From Streptomyces sp. BHT-5-2 (GTDB taxonomy: Bacteria > Actinomycetota > Actinomycetes > Streptomycetales > Streptomycetaceae), in NCBI RefSeq assembly GCF_019774615.1, contig NZ_CP081496.1, positions 1 through 64,000 on the forward strand: a DNA stretch of 64,000 bases, in the 5' to 3' direction. Numbering within the stretch: position 1 is the first letter of the stretch; each line of letters starts with the position of its first letter. Below the pieces are notes generated by a model. The model saw only the letters and a program-made list of their open reading frames with translations, was not told the origin of the DNA and ran no database searches. Position numbers and translations under genes: made by a program. Below, one piece after another: positions 1 to 8,763 of the stretch.

Positions 1-210
1 GTGGTCGGCCATCTGCGCCTCTACACCGCCCGCGCGCTACGCGCCTTCCTCACCGCGTCCGGCTTCGACGTCATCCGCATCACCGGCGCCCCGTACCACG
101 ACGTCCCCCGCCCCCTGCGCCCCCTGGACCGCGCCGCCTGCCACGCCCCGTCCCTGTCCTCCATCCTCATCGTGCACGCCCGCCCCCACTCCAACAACCA
201 CACTCCGTAA
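1..210 (+). CDS. Class I SAM methyltransferase, C-terminal fragment (5' end outside window)
   Basis: The reading frame is open from base 1 and ends at TAA 208-210, giving the last ~69 residues. The motif GHLRLYTARALRAFLTASGF is the usual C-terminal strand/helix of small-molecule or lipid SAM methyltransferases (GHLR-Y-t-r-L--ll---GF). No SAM-binding motif is visible because the N-terminal two thirds lie upstream. The GTG at base 1 is in frame but is unlikely to be the start. The substrate cannot be told. Confidence 0.6.
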   Translation: MVGHLRLYTARALRAFLTASGFDVIRITGAPYHDVPRPLRPLDRAACHAPSLSSILIVHARPHSNNHTP

Positions 211-337
211 CGGAATCGGGAACAAAACCACCCTCCGTAATTGTTGCCGAAACAGCAAGGAAAGGAGGCCCCCGCAAGGCCCACCCCGGCCCCACGACCC
301 CCGGCCGAGAGCGACGAAAGCGAAAGGAGGCGTGCCA

Positions 338-1354
338 ATGCTCTGGTGGGGCGTGGCGTCCGCACTGCTCGCCAACGTCCTGTACAGCACCGGCTTCGTC
401 CTGGAGAAACGCGCCCTCGCCGCCCTCCCCGCCCTCAGCACCCGCCACCCCGCCCGACTCATGCGCCACCTACTGGGCAGCCCCCTGTGGCTCGGCGGCT
501 CGCTCGCCCTGGCCGCGGGCTTCGCCGCCCAACTCGCCGTCTACCGCACACTCCCCATAGCCGCCGCCCAGGGCATCTTCATCTCGGGCCTGGTCCTGCT
601 CCTCCTCATGTCCTCGGTGCTGCTGGGCGAGCGAACCAGCGGCCGGGAGCGGCAGAGCATCACCGCGATCCTGCTGGCGCTCGCGCTGGTCGTCGCCTCC
701 CTCCGGCACGAGGACGCCCAAGTCATCGCCCGCACCGCGCCGCCCGCGACACTTCTCGCGCTCACAGTGCCGTCCTTGGCCGCGGGCCTGCTGCTGTACC
801 GCTCAGCCGAGCTGCGCGCCCGGCGCCGCCATCGCCTGCCGACCGCCGGCGTCTCCTACGGGGTGGCCGTCGGACTCCTCTACGGCGTCAGCTCACTGGC
901 CATCAAGGGCGTCTCGGGCCTGCTGGACCTCCACGACGTCCCGGCAGCCGCGGTGGCGCTGGTCCGCTCGCCCTACCCCTACCTGCTCCTCTTCACCGGG
1001 GCCGCCGGCCTGGTGCTGTCCCAGACCGCCCTTCAGCGCTGCCGGGCCTCGGTGATCGTGCCCGTCTGCACCACGGTGACCTGCGTCTTCACCGTCGCCT
1101 GCGGCACGGTCGCCTTCGGTGAACCGCTGCCCGGCGACCCGCTGCGGCTGGCCCTTCGCCTGGGCGGCACGGCCGTGGCCCTCACGGTCCTCCTGGCCCT
1201 GCCACGCCACGAGGCCCCACCCACGCCCCACCGGCCCACCCACAACGCCAGGATCACGGCCCGCAGTCCGGCGCCCCTGAAGTCGGAGCCGGAGCCGGAC
1301 TCGGCACCCGTCGACCGGACGGCCAGCAACCACCCGCCCGTGCAAATTACTTGA
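338..1354 (+). CDS. DMT-superfamily (EamA-like) multi-pass membrane protein
   Basis: An integral membrane protein of about 338 residues with 8-10 hydrophobic segments, starting MLWWGVASALLANVLYSTGF. The internal two-fold pattern is that of drug/metabolite transporters. A basic, proline-rich cytoplasmic tail of ~50 residues follows the last segment. An in-frame GTG lies at 332, but ATG 338 is preceded by AAAGGAGG (323-330) at 7-nt spacing and is preferred. The transported substrate is unknown. It stands alone, with a repeat-filled gap after it. Confidence 0.8.
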   Translation: MLWWGVASALLANVLYSTGFVLEKRALAALPALSTRHPARLMRHLLGSPLWLGGSLALAAGFAAQLAVYRTLPIAAAQGIFISGLVLLLLMSSVLLGERTSGRERQSITAILLALALVVASLRHEDAQVIARTAPPATLLALTVPSLAAGLLLYRSAELRARRRHRLPTAGVSYGVAVGLLYGVSSLAIKGVSGLLDLHDVPAAAVALVRSPYPYLLLFTGAAGLVLSQTALQRCRASVIVPVCTTVTCVFTVACGTVAFGEPLPGDPLRLALRLGGTAVALTVLLALPRHEAPPTPHRPTHNARITARSPAPLKSEPEPDSAPVDRTASNHPPVQIT

Positions 1355-1550
1355 GGCCGGATTGAGGCCGGAAACGAAGGGACTGATCAATGACGAGATC
1401 GAGGTGGGAGAAGTGGGAGAAGTGGAGGGAGGGGGATTCGAAGTTGACGTTGAGCTTGGAGTTGAGCGGGATGAAGCCGCGTATGAAGCGTGTGACGTGT
1501 GTGACCTATGTGATGCGTATGACCTATGTGACGCGTGAAAGGAGTGGGGC
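1355..1550. repeat. Intergenic gap with 9-bp-period tandem repeats
   Basis: No gene seen. The gap carries two degenerate tandem tracts with a 9-bp step: gtgggagaa units near 1404-1430 and alternating gtatgacct/atgtgacgc-type units near 1490-1535. These resemble the tracts at 1803-1847, 28292-28372 and 32846-32890. The ribosome-binding site of the next gene (AAAGGAG) directly follows the second tract. Confidence 0.55.
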
Positions 1551-1931
1551 GTGAAGGCTGACGATGCGCTGTTGAGGATTCTCGCGTGCCCGATCGACAA
1601 GGGGCCGTTGGTTCTACTGGTGTCCGAGGGGCAGGCAGAGGAGGCGCTCTACAACCCGCGGTTGCGTCGGCGTTATCCGATCCTCGACGGGATTCCGCAG
1701 TTGCTGCCGTCGTCCGGCGAGCAGGTCTCGGAGGCCGAGCACGAGCGAGCGGTACGCGAGAGCAGGTACGCCGACGAGAGCCGGGACATCCGTGAGAGGC
1801 GGGAGGTCACGGAGGTCACGGAGGCCGCAGAGGTCAGAGAGGAAAGAGTGGCCGGGCAGGTCAGGGGGACGGTGGTGGAGGTGGAGGGGGGAGGGAGGAA
1901 ACCGGTGGTGGAGCCGGGGGCGGGGTCGTGA
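1551..1931 (+). CDS. Trm112/UPF0434 family small protein with repeat-derived C-terminal extension
   Basis: The first ~60 residues match the Trm112-like family: LLRILACPIDKGPL, then RRRYPILDGIPQLLP. Family members are small zinc-ribbon-like proteins that act as partners of methyltransferases; only one of the usual cysteines (ACP) is visible. After residue ~80 the sequence is low-complexity (E-V-T repeats), encoded by five 9-bp units at 1803-1847, so the tail looks like repeat expansion. GTG start with AAAGGAG upstream. Its TGA overlaps the GTG of the FkbM methyltransferase, suggesting translational coupling and fitting a methyltransferase-partner role. Confidence 0.75.
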   Translation: MKADDALLRILACPIDKGPLVLLVSEGQAEEALYNPRLRRRYPILDGIPQLLPSSGEQVSEAEHERAVRESRYADESRDIRERREVTEVTEAAEVREERVAGQVRGTVVEVEGGGRKPVVEPGAGS

Positions 1932-2767
1932 CGTTGGCGGCGCGGGTGGGGCGGTGGTTGCCGGGGCCGCTGGTGTCGGCGTTGGCGGCCGGGCTCTACC
2001 CGCGGTTCGAACCGGAGCTCGGCCGGCTGCACGACTTCTGCCCGGCGGGCGGTACGGCCGTCGACGTCGGAGGTTGGTACGGCCCGTGGACCCGGCGCCT
2101 CGCGCGGCGCGCGGACCGGGTCGTCACCATCGAGCCCGTCCCCCATCTGGCCCGACTGCTCGACTCGGTCACCCCGGCGCACGTCGACGTCGTCTCCGCC
2201 GCGGCCACCGACCACACCGGCTGCGCCACACTCTGGCTGCCCGCGGGCGGCCGCGGCGACCGCGGGATCTCCTCGCTCGTACGCCGTGATGTGCACGCCG
2301 CCACCCTGGACGTCCCCTGCCTCCCCCTGGACGCGCTGCGGCTCACCACCGTCACCCTCATCAAGATCGACGTGGACGGTGCCGAACTGCCCGTGTTACG
2401 TGGCGCGGAACGCACCATCGAGCGCGAACGCCCCGCACTCTTCGTGGAGTTGGAGACACGCATCCAGCCGCTCACGCCCGTCCTGGAGTGGACGGCCGCC
2501 CGCGGGTATCGCGGTTGGGTCCTGCCACGCACGCGCTGGCTGCCGCTGGCCGACTTCGATCTGCCCGCCCATCAGTCCCGTACCTCCTTCGTCGCCGATC
2601 AGGGCTTGCTGCGCCGCTCCCTCGCCCCGCACCGCCGTTATGTCAACTCCGTGCTCTTCCTTCCCGACGGTGTCCGCCCCGGCCCCGCACACACCCCACC
2701 GGCCGCCACCTCCGCGCGCTCCCCGGCCGCCATCAACGACCATGTCCATCATGAACCCCGCCACTGA
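1928..2767 (+). CDS. FkbM family SAM-dependent methyltransferase
   Basis: A protein of 279 residues with the FkbM layout: motif I AVDVGGWYGPWTRRLA (about residues 43-58), acidic post-I (RVVTIEPVPHL), and the family signature IKIDVDGAELPVLRGAE near residues 145-161. FkbM enzymes O-methylate sugars or secondary metabolites. Codon 157 (2396-2398) is TTA, the rare Leu codon read by the bldA tRNA, so expression may be tied to development. The start overlaps the Trm112-like stop by 4 nt; the 3' end overlaps the next gene. A proline/alanine-rich tail follows the domain. Confidence 0.8.
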   Translation: MTLAARVGRWLPGPLVSALAAGLYPRFEPELGRLHDFCPAGGTAVDVGGWYGPWTRRLARRADRVVTIEPVPHLARLLDSVTPAHVDVVSAAATDHTGCATLWLPAGGRGDRGISSLVRRDVHAATLDVPCLPLDALRLTTVTLIKIDVDGAELPVLRGAERTIERERPALFVELETRIQPLTPVLEWTAARGYRGWVLPRTRWLPLADFDLPAHQSRTSFVADQGLLRRSLAPHRRYVNSVLFLPDGVRPGPAHTPPAATSARSPAAINDHVHHEPRH

Positions 2768-3359
2768 CAATCCCCCGCCCACCGGCCCCGGCACCCCCTC
2801 CGACCTGCCAGGCCCCCTCGCGTTCCAGCTCGTACTGCTGCGCCGGATGGCCGACCACGAGCCGGCTCGCGTCGAGGACCCACTCCGCCAACTACGCGTC
2901 ACCCGAGCGCAGATGCGCGAGGCCAACCGCCGCTGGCAGGCCCGGATGCACAACCCCCGCGCACGCGCCGGCCTCCAGCCGTACCGCGCGCTGCTCGGTA
3001 CGCCCGGGACCGTCACCACCCGCCGCATCGGCGACCTGACCTGCGAGGCACTGACCTGGCCGGTCCCGCTCTGGCCGGATCTGCGGTTCGAGGTGCTCAC
3101 CGCGCCCGGTGGCGGCGTCTGGAACGCCTGGCTCGTAAGGGCCCCCGGCGCACCCGCCCCGGAACTCCGTACGACCGCCGATCTCGTCCCGTGGTCCTGC
3201 ACGGTCGACGAGGTCGCCCGCGCCTTCCCACCGGCCCGCCCGATGGAGGGCAGCGCCCCCACCCGCTGGCGGCTGGCCATCACCGCCCCAGAGCCGGACG
3301 GCACCCGACAGGACGTCGTCGCGGAGTTCACCTGGGGCCTGTACCAGCGACAGGCGTAG
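2742..3359 (+). CDS. Conserved-looking hypothetical protein
   Basis: About 205 residues and not recognised. After a proline-rich N-terminus there is a helical segment (AFQLVLLRRMADHEPARVED, then a basic helix), followed by a beta-rich region with several Trp and ending FTWGLYQRQA. No signal peptide or membrane segment. It starts at ATG 2742 (alternative ATG 2751), overlapping the end of the FkbM gene by 26 nt, so it probably belongs to the same operon (Trm112-like, FkbM, this gene). Confidence 0.65.
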   Translation: MSIMNPATDNPPPTGPGTPSDLPGPLAFQLVLLRRMADHEPARVEDPLRQLRVTRAQMREANRRWQARMHNPRARAGLQPYRALLGTPGTVTTRRIGDLTCEALTWPVPLWPDLRFEVLTAPGGGVWNAWLVRAPGAPAPELRTTADLVPWSCTVDEVARAFPPARPMEGSAPTRWRLAITAPEPDGTRQDVVAEFTWGLYQRQA

Positions 3360-3989
3360 GAAGTGAGGGAGTGGAGGGAGTGGAGGGAGCACAGAAGGTT
3401 GTGGGAGTGGGGAGAGCGGAGTGAGGGGAGCGAGGGAGCGGGGGTGACCTGTGGGAACGAAGCGCAGGCGTAGGGCCTGACGCGTCACGTGACGCAAGTG
3501 TGGGCGAGGCTGGCGGATCGATCCCCACTCACGTCTCGATCCCCACTCACGTCGTCGAATGAGGTCGCCGAAGGCCGCCCCAGCCGAAGTCGCCGAACGG
3601 CCGCCCCGGCCGAAGTCGCCGGATCACCGCCTCAGCCCGAACCGCTCATCCCGAGCAGCCCCTGCGGGGCGAGGAAGGACTGACCCACAGTCAATCACCG
3701 GCCGGCCAGTCCCTCATGGCGCCCAGTCAGCTCTCAGGCCCTCCCTTCGGCTCTCCCTTCCCCCTCTCCCGCGTCCCCTGCCCACCCCCTCACGCCACCA
3801 TCCGCCACCACCCCTCCCCTCACCCCAACGGCGCCGCTCCCCCGCCCCCGTCCCCCGAGCGGACGCGCTCAGCGGGCGGGGCTCGGTGCGGGCTCGGAGG
3901 ATGGCGCACGAGCGCCCACGTGCGGGTGCTCGTGTCCAGTACCGGCCCGCCGGCGATGTTCGCACCGGCCCATCGGGGAGGAATCCGCC
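3360..3989. repeat. 630-bp gap with short direct repeats, no gene recognised
   Basis: Contains a GA-rich tract with repeated gagtggaggga units (3363-3430), a 16-bp direct repeat cgatccccactcacgt at 3519-3534 and 3537-3552 (18-bp period), and imperfect repeats of gccgaagtcgccg (3563-3630). Open frames here have no family resemblance and poor codon bias. The promoter of the mreB-like gene should lie near its right end; GGGAGGAA is the ribosome-binding site just before 3990. Confidence 0.5.
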
Positions 3990-5021
3990 ATGACCATCAG
4001 CCTCGCCCAACTGCGCCGCTGCTCGGCCGCCGTCGACCTCGGCGCGGCCCGGACCAGGGTGTACGTCAAGAACCAGGGGCTGGTCGTCGACGAACCCACC
4101 GTCGCCGCGGTCAACACCCGCACCGGGTCGATGCTGGCCGTGGGCGCCCAGGCCGAGGTGATGGACGGCCGCACGCCGGACTACATCCGCGTGGTCCGGC
4201 CGGTCTCCAACGGGACGGTCGTGGACATCGACCTGGCCCAGCGCCTGCTGCGCCACCTGGTCGGCGACAAGTTGCGCAAGACGTGGCGGCGGCGCCCCTC
4301 GATGCGGGCCGCGGTGTGCCTCCCCTACGGGAGCGAGCCGCTGGCGCAGCGGGCCGCCGTGGAGACGCTGACCGGGCTGGGCGCCCGACGGGTCGAGCTG
4401 GTGGACACGCTGGTCGCCGCGGCCGTCGGGTGCGGGCTGCCGGTGGAGCAGCCGGAGGCGACCATGATCGTGGTGTGCGGCGCGGGCACCACGCAGGTCG
4501 CGGTGCTCTCGCTCGGCTCGATCGTGGCCGCCGAGACCGTCCCGGTGGGCGGCAACGCCATCGACCACGCGGTGATCCAGCACCTTCGGCTGCACCACGA
4601 GCTGATGCTGCCGAACCAGTCCGTCCGACCGCTGCACCTGATGCTGTCCGGGGACGGCGAGCTGACGCCGGGCTCCACGGAAGTGCACGGCCGGGATGTC
4701 GTCAGCGGGCTCGCGCGGTCGGTGCATGTGGACACCGAGCGGGTGCGGCGGGCCATCATCACCCCGCTGACGGCGATTCTCGACGGCATCAGTGCGGTGC
4801 TCCGCCGCTGCCCACCGGACCTCGTGGCCGACCTCGGCGAACGCGGCATCATGCTGGCGGGCGGCAGCGCGCTGATCCCGGGCCTGGAGCCGATGATCCA
4901 CGAGGCCACGTCGATGCCGGTGCACATCGCGGACCAGCCCAGCACCTGCGCGGTGCAGGGGCTGGGCGCCATGATCGAGGGCAAGGTGCAGCCCCTGCAC
5001 CTCGATCCGATGGCCCCGTGA
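3990..5021 (+). CDS. mbl: MreB/Mbl-like actin-family protein
   Basis: A 343-residue actin-fold protein. The phosphate-1 loop AAVDLGAARTRVYVK is near residues 14-28, followed by EPTVAAVN, the MreB-like RPVSNGTVVDID, and the adenosine motif GIMLAGGSALIPGLE near the C-terminus. In streptomycetes MreB and Mbl support spore-wall synthesis rather than rod shape. The single orphan location (no mreCD beside it) and the hrdA/dnaG synteny suggest mbl rather than mreB. Start ATG with GGGAGGAA 8 nt upstream. Phosphate loop 2 appears as VVCGAGTTQVAV, somewhat changed from the usual IGGGTT. Confidence 0.8.
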   Translation: MTISLAQLRRCSAAVDLGAARTRVYVKNQGLVVDEPTVAAVNTRTGSMLAVGAQAEVMDGRTPDYIRVVRPVSNGTVVDIDLAQRLLRHLVGDKLRKTWRRRPSMRAAVCLPYGSEPLAQRAAVETLTGLGARRVELVDTLVAAAVGCGLPVEQPEATMIVVCGAGTTQVAVLSLGSIVAAETVPVGGNAIDHAVIQHLRLHHELMLPNQSVRPLHLMLSGDGELTPGSTEVHGRDVVSGLARSVHVDTERVRRAIITPLTAILDGISAVLRRCPPDLVADLGERGIMLAGGSALIPGLEPMIHEATSMPVHIADQPSTCAVQGLGAMIEGKVQPLHLDPMAP

Positions 5022-5122
5022 CGAACGGCCGGCAACCCCCAGGATGCCCCCGAACGAACCCGGGACGACGCCGGAACGGACCTGGGCCGGACCTGGGGCG
5101 ACGCCGCGGAACGGACCCGGCC

Positions 5123-5719
5123 CTACAGACTCCGTGTGTTCCAGGCCACCACCGCCGGCCGTTCATGCTCCGTCCCCAGCACGCCGACGGTGCCGGTGCC
5201 GAAGGTGAACAGGCCGCCCGCGGCAGGTGGGAGGCCCAGGCGTCGGGCGGTCAGGACGCGCAGGAAGTGCGCGTGCGCCACCAGTGCCACGTCGCCCTCG
5301 TCGTCGTCCAGGTGGGGCGCGATCAGCGCGAGTACGCGGTCGGCGCGCGCCCCGACCTCCCCGGGTGACTCCCCGGGGTGGTCGGCCGGCCCCGGGGCGA
5401 CACCGTCGTCGAAGAGGTACCAGTCGGGTCTGGTGCGGTGGATCTCGGCGGTGGTGATGCCCTCGTCCCCGCCGTAGTCCCATTCCCGCAGGTCATCGAG
5501 GATGTGCGGGGAGGGGAGCCCGGCGAGTTCGGCGGTGCGCAGGGCGCGCGTCATCGGGCTGGCGTAGACCCGTGCGATCTTCCGCGCCGACAGCAGCGGC
5601 CGGAGTGCGCGGGCCTGTTCCTCGCCGTTGTCCGTGAGGGGGAGGTCGGTCCAGCTGGTGTGCCGGCCGTCGCGGCTCCACTCGGTCTCGCCGTGCCGGA
5701 CCAGCAGCAGCTCACTCAT
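5123..5719 (-). CDS. Histidine phosphatase family protein (phosphoglycerate-mutase-like)
   Basis: About 198 residues. The N-terminal LLLVRHGETEW carries the catalytic phospho-accepting His (residue 9) and Arg; the second His lies in ALVAHAHFLRVL. The fold is that of small acid phosphatases and cofactor-dependent mutases; the substrate is unknown. The frame is open further upstream to 5782, but ATG 5719 (MSELLLV) matches family N-termini. It is read leftward just after the thioredoxin gene and is likely co-transcribed with it. Confidence 0.85.
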   Translation of the reverse strand: MSELLLVRHGETEWSRDGRHTSWTDLPLTDNGEEQARALRPLLSARKIARVYASPMTRALRTAELAGLPSPHILDDLREWDYGGDEGITTAEIHRTRPDWYLFDDGVAPGPADHPGESPGEVGARADRVLALIAPHLDDDEGDVALVAHAHFLRVLTARRLGLPPAAGGLFTFGTGTVGVLGTEHERPAVVAWNTRSL

Positions 5720-5804
5720 GCCGTGCGCTCCGGGAACCCCGGGAGCCCGCAGAACTCGCTTCGCCCGCCCGGCTCGTACCACCGGCCCGGCTCGCTCCGC
5801 TCGT

Positions 5805-6209
5805 TCACTCGCCCTGCGCCTGCTCTCCGCTGCCGCCCTGCGCCTGCTGGGCCTGGGCTTCGGCGACCGAGGCGCGGACCTCGTCCATGTCGAGGGCGCG
5901 GGCCTGGCCGATGACGTCCTCCAGGGCGGCCTCGGGGAGGGCGCCGGGCTGGGCGAACACCGCGATGTTCTGCCGGACGATCATCAGGGTGGGGATGGAG
6001 CTGATGTCGAAGGCCGCCGCGAGTTCGGGCTCCTTCTCGGTGTTGACCTTGGCGAACACCAGGTCGCCGTGCTTCTCGGACGACCGCTCGAAGACCGGCC
6101 CGAACTGCTTGCAGGGGCCGCACCATTCGGCCCAGAAGTCGATCAGGACGAAATCGTTGCCGGAGACGATCTCGTCGAAGTTTTCCTTGGTGAGCTCCAC
6201 GGTGCTCAT
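5805..6209 (-). CDS. trxA: Thioredoxin
   Basis: 134 residues. The active site WCGPC is at residues 29-33, preceded by the conserved FVLIDFWAE; the cis-Pro loop is SIPTLMIV. A ~20-residue Gln/Gly-rich tail (QAQQAQGGSGEQAQGE) follows the fold and is longer than in classical thioredoxins. Cytosolic dithiol-disulfide reductase. ATG start. Which of several streptomycete thioredoxins this is cannot be settled from sequence alone. Confidence 0.9.
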   Translation of the reverse strand: MSTVELTKENFDEIVSGNDFVLIDFWAEWCGPCKQFGPVFERSSEKHGDLVFAKVNTEKEPELAAAFDISSIPTLMIVRQNIAVFAQPGALPEAALEDVIGQARALDMDEVRASVAEAQAQQAQGGSGEQAQGE

Positions 6210-6743
6210 ACGCGCTTCCCTGCTTCCGGGTCGTCGAGGCCGCGGCGCATTGACGCTGCGGCCTCCGGGGCGACTGTCGTGTGTGGTGTGTAGTTGTTGC
6301 CGCCCGACGGATTTCCGCCTGGCGGCGTCTGCTGTGCGGTGGGGTTCGGCCGGTCCCGACGTACTGCGCCCTCACAGCTCCCGTAACAGGATCAAACCGC
6401 ACGCTATTCCGCAATTCCGCGGGCCGGGCCGTCGGGCTCCCCTGCCCACGCGGTGCCGTCCTAGACATGCCGTGGCGGAGATCACTCCCTCGCCCCCGAA
6501 GCCCGGTCCCGAAGATCGCCCCCGCGGCGCTCGCCCCACGAATGCACGGGAAGGTACGGGAGAGGCAGGGACGGACAGGAACGGACCGGAGAAGACGGTG
6601 ATGGACAGCCACCCCGACTACCGCACCCCAACCACCCTCCCGCCCTACGATGAACAGGGGAGGACATATACGCGCAAGCGCAACAAAAGGCGAACGAGAG
6701 CGGACAACGGACCCGCCCGGAAAGCCGAAGGAGGCGTCGGCCC
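6210..6743. other. 534-bp divergent intergenic region, no gene recognised
   Basis: Lies between the leftward thioredoxin and the rightward metallo-beta-lactamase-fold gene, so it should hold both promoters. Small open frames show no recognisable protein. The right end has GAAGGAGG (6728-6735) as ribosome-binding site for the gene at 6744. No convincing riboswitch or hairpin was seen. Confidence 0.4.
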
Positions 6744-7535
6744 ATGGAGACGCGCGTCGATGAGATCGCCGACGGGATCTACCGGATCTCCACCTACGTT
6801 CCCGAGGTGGCCGCACCGGCCGGCTTCACGTTCAACCAGTTCCTCATCGACGCGGAGGAGCCGCTGCTGTTCCATACGGGCATGCGGCATCTGTTCCCCG
6901 CGGTCTCGGAGGCGGTGGGCCGGGTGCTGCCGGTGGAGGAGTTGCGCTGGCTGGCGTTCGGGCATGTGGAGGCCGACGAGTGCGGGGCGATGAACGCGTT
7001 CCTGGCGGCGGCCCCGCGCGCCGAGGTGGCCCATGGGCTCCAGGGGTGCCTGGTCTCGCTCAACGATCTCGCCGACCGGCCGCCGCGCCCGTTGGCGCAC
7101 GGTGAGACGCTCGACCTGGGTGGCAAGGGGCTGCTGCGGCGCCGGGTGATGCACCTCAACACCCCGCATGTGCCGCACAATTGGGAGGCGCGGGTGCTGT
7201 TCGAGGAGACGACCGGCACGCTGCTGTGCGGGGATCTGTTCACCCACCTGGGCAACGGGCCGCCGGTGACCGACCGGGATCTGGTCGGCCCGGCGCTGGA
7301 GGCGGAGGAGATGTTCCGCCAGACGTCGTGCCTGACGGCGGCGGTGGGGACGATGCGGTCGCTGGCCCGGCTCGCGCCCAGGACGCTGGCGGTGATGCAC
7401 GGGTCGTCGTTCCACGGGGACGGTGCGGCGGCGCTGCGTGCGCTGGCCGACGGCTATCAGGAGCGGTTCGGTCCGGAGCGGGTGTTCGCCGCCCGGCCGA
7501 GCGTCCTGGCCGGCGCCGACGCCCCGCGGGGTTGA
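6744..7535 (+). CDS. Metallo-beta-lactamase-fold protein of the flavodiiron (ODP) type
   Basis: 263 residues. The metal motif is H74-x-E76-x-D78 within FGHVEADECG, the HxExD form used by flavodiiron/ODP proteins rather than the HxHxD of hydrolases. Further ligands are expected in TGTLLCGDLFTH (Asp) and VMHGSSFHG (His). It has no flavodoxin domain, so it is a stand-alone diiron domain, perhaps O2/NO sensing or redox. Strong ribosome-binding site GAAGGAGG before ATG 6744. Substrate unknown. Confidence 0.75.
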   Translation: METRVDEIADGIYRISTYVPEVAAPAGFTFNQFLIDAEEPLLFHTGMRHLFPAVSEAVGRVLPVEELRWLAFGHVEADECGAMNAFLAAAPRAEVAHGLQGCLVSLNDLADRPPRPLAHGETLDLGGKGLLRRRVMHLNTPHVPHNWEARVLFEETTGTLLCGDLFTHLGNGPPVTDRDLVGPALEAEEMFRQTSCLTAAVGTMRSLARLAPRTLAVMHGSSFHGDGAAALRALADGYQERFGPERVFAARPSVLAGADAPRG

Positions 7536-7724
7536 CGGCGGTGGCCCGGCGGCCGGGGTGCCGGCGGCCCCGCCGGAGTGCCCCGGGGCCGGGGGCCAAG
7601 TCCCGTTCGCCGGGGCCCTGATCGGGTCCCGGCGGGATGTCGCGGCGCCTGCGTCGTGGCGCACGGCGGTCCGTGGCGGCGGCTAGCATCGCTGAAGAGA
7701 CCGCCAAGAACGGAGTGTTCATCT

Positions 7725-8600
7725 GTGCGTCAGCTGCGCGTAGGCGTCGCCATCTTGACCATGGGAAACCGCCCCGCCGAGCTCCAGGAGCTGCTGGATT
7801 CGGTGGCGAAGCAGGATCTCCCCGCGACGCACATCGTGGTCGTCGGCAACGGCTCGCCGCTGCCCCCGCTGCCCGACGGCGTCACCGGTGTGTCGCTGAG
7901 CGAGAACCTGGGGGTCTCCGGTGGCCGGAACGTCGCCCTGGACGAGCTGCGCAAGCTCGGTGATCTGGACGTGGTGGTCGACCTGGACGACGACGGGCTG
8001 CTGATCAGCACGGACGTCTTCAGCCGGCTCGCGGAGCTGTACGCCGGCGACCCGAAGCTGGGCATCGTCAGCTTCCGCATCGCCGACGAGCAAGGCCGTA
8101 CCCAGCGCCGCCACGTCCCGCGGCTGCGGGTCGGCGATCCGCAGCGGGGTGGGCTGGTCACCACGTTCCTGGGGGGCGGGCACGCGCTGTCGGTGCCGAT
8201 GCTGGACCGGATCGGCGGCTGGCCGGACGAGTTCTTCTACGCCCATGAGGAGACCGATCTGGCGTGGCGGGCGCTGGACGACGGCTGGCGCATCCGTTAC
8301 GCGCCGGAGGTCGTGCTACAGCACCCGTACACCTCGCCGACCCGGCACGCGGTCTACCACCGGATGGTCGCCCGGAATCGCGTCTGGCTGGCCAAGCGTC
8401 ATCTGCCGGCGGTGCTGGTGCCGGTCTATCTGGGTGTGTGGGCGGCGCTGACGGCGGTCCGCAGCCGCTCGGCGGCGGGCATGCGGGCCTGGGCGGCGGG
8501 TTTCGCGGAGGGGGTGCGGACGCCCTGCGGGCGGCGTCGGCCGATGCGCTGGAGCACGGTGTGGCGGATGACACGGCTGGGGCGCCCGCCGGTCATCTAG
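7725..8600 (+). CDS. Family 2 glycosyltransferase
   Basis: 291 residues with a GT-A fold: N-terminal VGVAILTMGNRPAELQELL, LSENLGVSGGRN, the DxD-like metal site VVDLDDDG, then GGHALSVPMLDRIGGW and EETDLAWRALDDGW (the ED acceptor loop). The C-terminal ~80 residues hold hydrophobic stretches (LPAVLVPVYLGVWAALTAV) that may bind the membrane. The frame is open from 7578, but GTG 7725 with GGAG 9 nt upstream gives the family N-terminus. The sugar is unknown. Confidence 0.85.
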   Translation: MRQLRVGVAILTMGNRPAELQELLDSVAKQDLPATHIVVVGNGSPLPPLPDGVTGVSLSENLGVSGGRNVALDELRKLGDLDVVVDLDDDGLLISTDVFSRLAELYAGDPKLGIVSFRIADEQGRTQRRHVPRLRVGDPQRGGLVTTFLGGGHALSVPMLDRIGGWPDEFFYAHEETDLAWRALDDGWRIRYAPEVVLQHPYTSPTRHAVYHRMVARNRVWLAKRHLPAVLVPVYLGVWAALTAVRSRSAAGMRAWAAGFAEGVRTPCGRRRPMRWSTVWRMTRLGRPPVI

Positions 8601-8763
8601 GCCCCTTCACCGCCACCGCGGAAGCGGAATGATCTCCGCCACCTTTGCCACTCCCTTTGAGGAACCGTCAACTATCTGGGAACGTCTCCCCATACGAATT
8701 TTACGAACTGGTGGGGAACTGCTCGATCCGGCGAGTGGGGACGGCAGTTAGGGGCGTGTTCGC

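Noticed and set aside
5022..5122. Repeated cggaacggacc motifs after the mbl-like gene as a regulatory array.
   Set aside because: Short, imperfect and GC-biased; not distinguishable from background in this genome.
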